Of a DNA stretch of 5,326 nucleotides, positions 3,577 to 5,326 are shown piece after piece; positions within the stretch are counted from its first letter, which is position 1, and each line of letters opens with the position of its first letter. The position numbers and the translations under genes are program-made. Below the pieces are notes generated by a model. It was not told the origin of the DNA, ran no database searches, and saw only the letters and a list, made by a program, of their open reading frames with translations. Source of the stretch: Nitrososphaerota archaeon. GTDB taxonomy: Archaea > Thermoproteota > Nitrososphaeria > Nitrososphaerales > Nitrosopumilaceae. The stretch is from contig VHBM01000057.1 of NCBI GenBank assembly GCA_016871975.1, positions 1 through 5,326 of the forward strand. The letters are read 5' to 3'.

Positions 3577-4710
3577 ATGAAAATTACTGTTTCTGTTATC
3601 AAGGCGGATGTTGGTGGAATTGGTGGTCACACAAGACCAAGTGATGAGCTCTTAAACGCTGTAAAAAAAACTGTCAAAAACGCAGGAAACTTGTTGATTG
3701 ATTCGTATGTTGGGTACTGTGGCGATGATGTTCACATTGTCATGACTCATACAAAAGGAGTGGACAACAAGGAGATACATCAGCTTGCTTGGAATGCATT
3801 TTCTGAGGGAACCAAAGTTGCAAAAAATGAGGGACTGTATGGTGCAGGTCAGGACCTTCTAAAGGATTCTTTTTCTGGAAACGTAAAGGGTATGGGCCCA
3901 GGCGTTGCAGAAATGGAGTTTGAGGAAAGACCAAACGAGGCGTTTACTGTTTTTGCTGCAGACAAGACAGAACCAGGCGCCTTCAATTATCCATTCTATA
4001 GGCTATTTGTTGATGCCCTAAGTAATACTGGACTGATTGTAAACAAGTCACTTGCACAGGGTGTTAAATTCAACATAATGGATGTTGAAAAAGGAGAGAT
4101 AGCCGAACTTGTCTTATGGCAAGACAAGCCTGTTTTAGAGGCTGCACTGATGTACCCTGGACGTTATGTTGTGTCTACAATTTACACAAAAGACAACGAG
4201 CCAATAGTTGCATCATCAACAGACAGACTACACAACATAGCCGGTACCTATGTAGGAAAAGACGATCCAATTTGTATTATAAGAACTCAGAAAAAATTTC
4301 CTGCCACTGAAGAGGCAGGTAGCGCTTTTAACAATCCACACTATGTGGCAGGCAACACAAGAGGCAGCCACCACATGCCATTGATGCCAGTCAAGCTAAA
4401 CTCTGCTGCATCAATTGATTATTGCATTCCAATTGTAGAGGCACTTGTCTTTAGCATGCATAATGGAAAACTTGTTGGGCCATTTGATGGATTTTCAACT
4501 CCAGACTGGGACTATGTAAGAGAGGTTGCAACAAAAAGGGCACTAGCAATGCGCAGCCAGGGATTTATCCATCCGGCAACACTTGTCCCAGCAGAACTAG
4601 AATATGCCGAAGGCTATAATGCCATAATCGATGTTCTAAAAAGCAAGATGAAGCCATTTGGCTCAAAAAGTCAGGGAATGAAAAAAGGATCTTATGAAGA
4701 TCCCGATTAG
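3577..4710 (+). CDS. Bifunctional fructose-1,6-bisphosphate aldolase/phosphatase (class V FBPase)
   Basis: 377 residues, a full-length single-domain enzyme. It condenses dihydroxyacetone phosphate and glyceraldehyde 3-phosphate to fructose 1,6-bisphosphate and then hydrolyses it to fructose 6-phosphate, making gluconeogenesis one-way. Visible motifs: KADVGGIGGH (9-18) with D11 and H18; GDDVHIVMTH (49-58) with D50 and D51; Q92; D129-K130; YVGKDDP (225-231); RTQKKFPAT (236-244); GSHHMPLMPV (263-272). By remembered comparison with the Sulfolobus tokodaii enzyme, K228 is the Schiff-base lysine, Y225 its partner, and D11, H18, D50, D51, D129, D229 and D230 are among the Mg ligands; all are present. 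E245 stands where I expect glycine (FPATGE), a minor difference. In a CO2-fixing archaeon it feeds sugar synthesis. The ATG fits a TATA box at 3544. Divergent from EF-1alpha. Confidence 0.96.
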   Translation: MKITVSVIKADVGGIGGHTRPSDELLNAVKKTVKNAGNLLIDSYVGYCGDDVHIVMTHTKGVDNKEIHQLAWNAFSEGTKVAKNEGLYGAGQDLLKDSFSGNVKGMGPGVAEMEFEERPNEAFTVFAADKTEPGAFNYPFYRLFVDALSNTGLIVNKSLAQGVKFNIMDVEKGEIAELVLWQDKPVLEAALMYPGRYVVSTIYTKDNEPIVASSTDRLHNIAGTYVGKDDPICIIRTQKKFPATEEAGSAFNNPHYVAGNTRGSHHMPLMPVKLNSAASIDYCIPIVEALVFSMHNGKLVGPFDGFSTPDWDYVREVATKRALAMRSQGFIHPATLVPAELEYAEGYNAIIDVLKSKMKPFGSKSQGMKKGSYEDPD

Positions 4711-4794
4711 AGCATTATCAGAAAAAATACAGCGTTGTGTTCATTGTAATCATCAATAAAGTTAAATGAAAACACTTTCCTAGGAAATAGTAAG
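4711..4794 (+). promoter_or_regulatory. Intergenic gap with weak TATA-like element
   Basis: The 84 bases between FBP aldolase/phosphatase and the membrane protein hold ttaaatga at 4762-4769, spaced about right for transcription starting at or just before the ATG at 4795, and a second choice, caataaag, at 4754-4761. No obvious U-tract terminator follows the upstream stop, so read-through is possible. Confidence 0.3.
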
Positions 4795-5205
4795 ATGCGC
4801 GACTTTGATGCATTATACAAGGTAAAGGCACTTGTGGCAACAGGCGTAGCTATAGTATCTGTATCTCACTTTATCACAGGATTGTTTGGCCAAACAATTC
4901 CAAGTGTAGTTATGTCATTTTTCAAAGAAGCCACAGGATCACTTATTGTTGCAGCTGTCTTTCTTTTTGCAATCATGTGGTTTTTAAAAGCACGTCCACA
5001 ACACAAGCCAAAAAAATACACAGTGATTAGCTATGATGTTTTTGGAAAAGAATCATCAATTGATGGCTTGCGCAGCGAATTTAAGAATCATGATGTGGCG
5101 TGGAGCTTTATGAAGCAATACAAATCACTGTATCCGCTGTACAACTTTGCGCTAGTATCTGACCTCCCACACTCTAATCGAAAAACCATATTCAGGTACA
5201 TCTAA
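4795..5205 (+). CDS. Unknown protein with two membrane helices and a basic soluble C-terminal part
   Basis: 136 residues; I do not recognise the family. Two hydrophobic segments are clear: about 12-31 (from ALVATGVAIVSVSHFITGLF) and about 46-64 (ATGSLIVAAVFLFAIMWFL), joined by a short loop containing Q33, P36 and K44. The second is followed by a strongly basic stretch (KARPQHKPKK, 65-74), so by the positive-inside rule both ends should face the cytoplasm in a hairpin topology. The remaining 60 residues (75-136) look like a small alpha/beta domain: strand YTVISYDVF, a variable acidic/basic part, helix DVAWSFMKQYKSLYP, strand YNFALVSDLP, and a basic tail ending RKTIFRYI. No cysteines, no catalytic motif, and no cleavable signal peptide are evident. 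It stands between FBP aldolase/phosphatase and the ligase, on the same strand, and probably has its own promoter. Confidence 0.75.
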   Translation: MRDFDALYKVKALVATGVAIVSVSHFITGLFGQTIPSVVMSFFKEATGSLIVAAVFLFAIMWFLKARPQHKPKKYTVISYDVFGKESSIDGLRSEFKNHDVAWSFMKQYKSLYPLYNFALVSDLPHSNRKTIFRYI

Positions 5206-5255
5206 GATATCATAGTGACTCAAACTTTTATTCAACGAGTCATAAAAAATCCAGA
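5206..5255 (+). promoter_or_regulatory. Inverted repeat TGACTC-N15-GAGTCA around a TATA-like element before the ligase gene
   Basis: A perfect 6-base inverted repeat, TGACTC at 5216-5221 and GAGTCA at 5237-5242, encloses 15 bases that include the TATA-like cttttatt at 5225-5232, about 24-31 bases before the ATG at 5256. As DNA it could be an operator around the promoter; as RNA it could be a weak hairpin with a T-run in its loop at the 3' end of the membrane-protein gene. Both are inference. Confidence 0.3.
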
Positions 5256-5326
5256 ATGAAGTTTTCCATAATCGTAGATACATTTGAAAAAATGGAAAAT
5301 ACTACAAAAAGACTAGAGCTAACACA
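5256..5326 (+). CDS. lig: ATP-dependent DNA ligase, N-terminal start (3' truncated by window)
   Basis: Only 23 codons are in the window, beginning MKFSIIVDTFEKMENT and continuing TKRLELT. This fits the opening of archaeal and eukaryotic type I ATP-dependent DNA ligases, where a first helix of the N-terminal DNA-binding domain reads approximately (F)-x-x-(L/V)-x-x-x-(Y/F)-E-x-(M/I/L)-E-x-T-(T/S)-x-R-(L)-x-(M/L)-T. Those enzymes seal nicks in replication and repair through a lysyl-AMP intermediate; the active-site KxDG motif would be well past the right edge, so the catalytic part cannot be checked here. The ATG is supported by a TATA-like element at the leaderless distance, and there is no Shine-Dalgarno sequence. 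The call rests on a short but characteristic stretch. Confidence 0.7.
   Translation, partial: MKFSIIVDTFEKMENTTKRLELT

Noticed and set aside
3740..3934. Minus-strand open frame inside FBP aldolase/phosphatase, and the plus-strand frame at 4116-4310
   Set aside because: Both overlap conserved motifs of the enzyme in other frames and resemble no protein family.
5216..5242. Resemblance of TGACTCA to the eukaryotic AP-1/Gcn4 site
   Set aside because: No bZIP proteins are expected in archaea and a 7-base match is easily fortuitous. Only the inverted symmetry is kept as an observation.
1..5326. tRNA, rRNA, CRISPR arrays, insertion sequences or other mobile elements
   Set aside because: Reading both strands showed no cloverleaf, no regularly spaced repeats, no transposase or integrase motifs and no terminal repeats; genes fill almost all of the window.

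Overview
The window looks like chromosomal DNA of an ammonia-oxidising archaeon (Nitrososphaerota/Thaumarchaeota, in the Nitrosopumilus/Nitrosotenuis range). The evidence is an archaeal EF-1alpha of the thaumarchaeal type, archaeal S10, an RpoP/Rpb12-like RNA polymerase subunit, an archaeal bifunctional FBP aldolase/phosphatase, the C-terminal end of a 3-hydroxyacyl-CoA dehydrogenase of the kind used in the 3-hydroxypropionate/4-hydroxybutyrate cycle, moderately AT-rich DNA, and several starts that look leaderless. The species assignment is inference; no rRNA is present.

Layout. 1-213 (+): 3' end of a 3-hydroxyacyl-CoA dehydrogenase. 221-730 (-): LOG-like (TIGR00725-type) Rossmann protein with a GTG start, convergent with the first gene; a small palindrome covers both stop codons. 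823-1583 (+): a run of three small probable nucleic-acid-binding genes, namely a 41-residue ribbon-helix-helix-like protein, a protein with three zinc-ribbon repeats and a two-finger C2H2 protein. 1585-3439 (-): an information-processing operon transcribed EF-1alpha, S10, RpoP, ending one base from the stop codon of the C2H2 gene. 3440-3576: divergent regulatory region with a strong Shine-Dalgarno site and possible hairpin leader for EF-1alpha on one side and a leaderless-looking TATA box for FBP aldolase/phosphatase on the other. 3577-4710 (+): FBP aldolase/phosphatase. 4795-5205 (+): unknown protein with two membrane helices and a basic, soluble C-terminal part. 5256 to the window end (+): N-terminus of a probable ATP-dependent DNA ligase.

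How they fit together. The metabolic genes belong to autotrophic carbon flow: the dehydrogenase serves the CO2-fixation cycle and FBP aldolase/phosphatase commits triose phosphates to gluconeogenesis. The minus-strand operon supplies translation and transcription machinery. I see no mobile element, CRISPR array, tRNA or rRNA, and no gene-free stretch over 300 bases. The most notable points are the structured EF-1alpha leader with a 7-codon upstream frame, the non-canonical C-x-C metal site of RpoP, and the cluster of three small DNA/RNA-binding proteins. I do not see convincing evidence of a wholly new multi-gene system.
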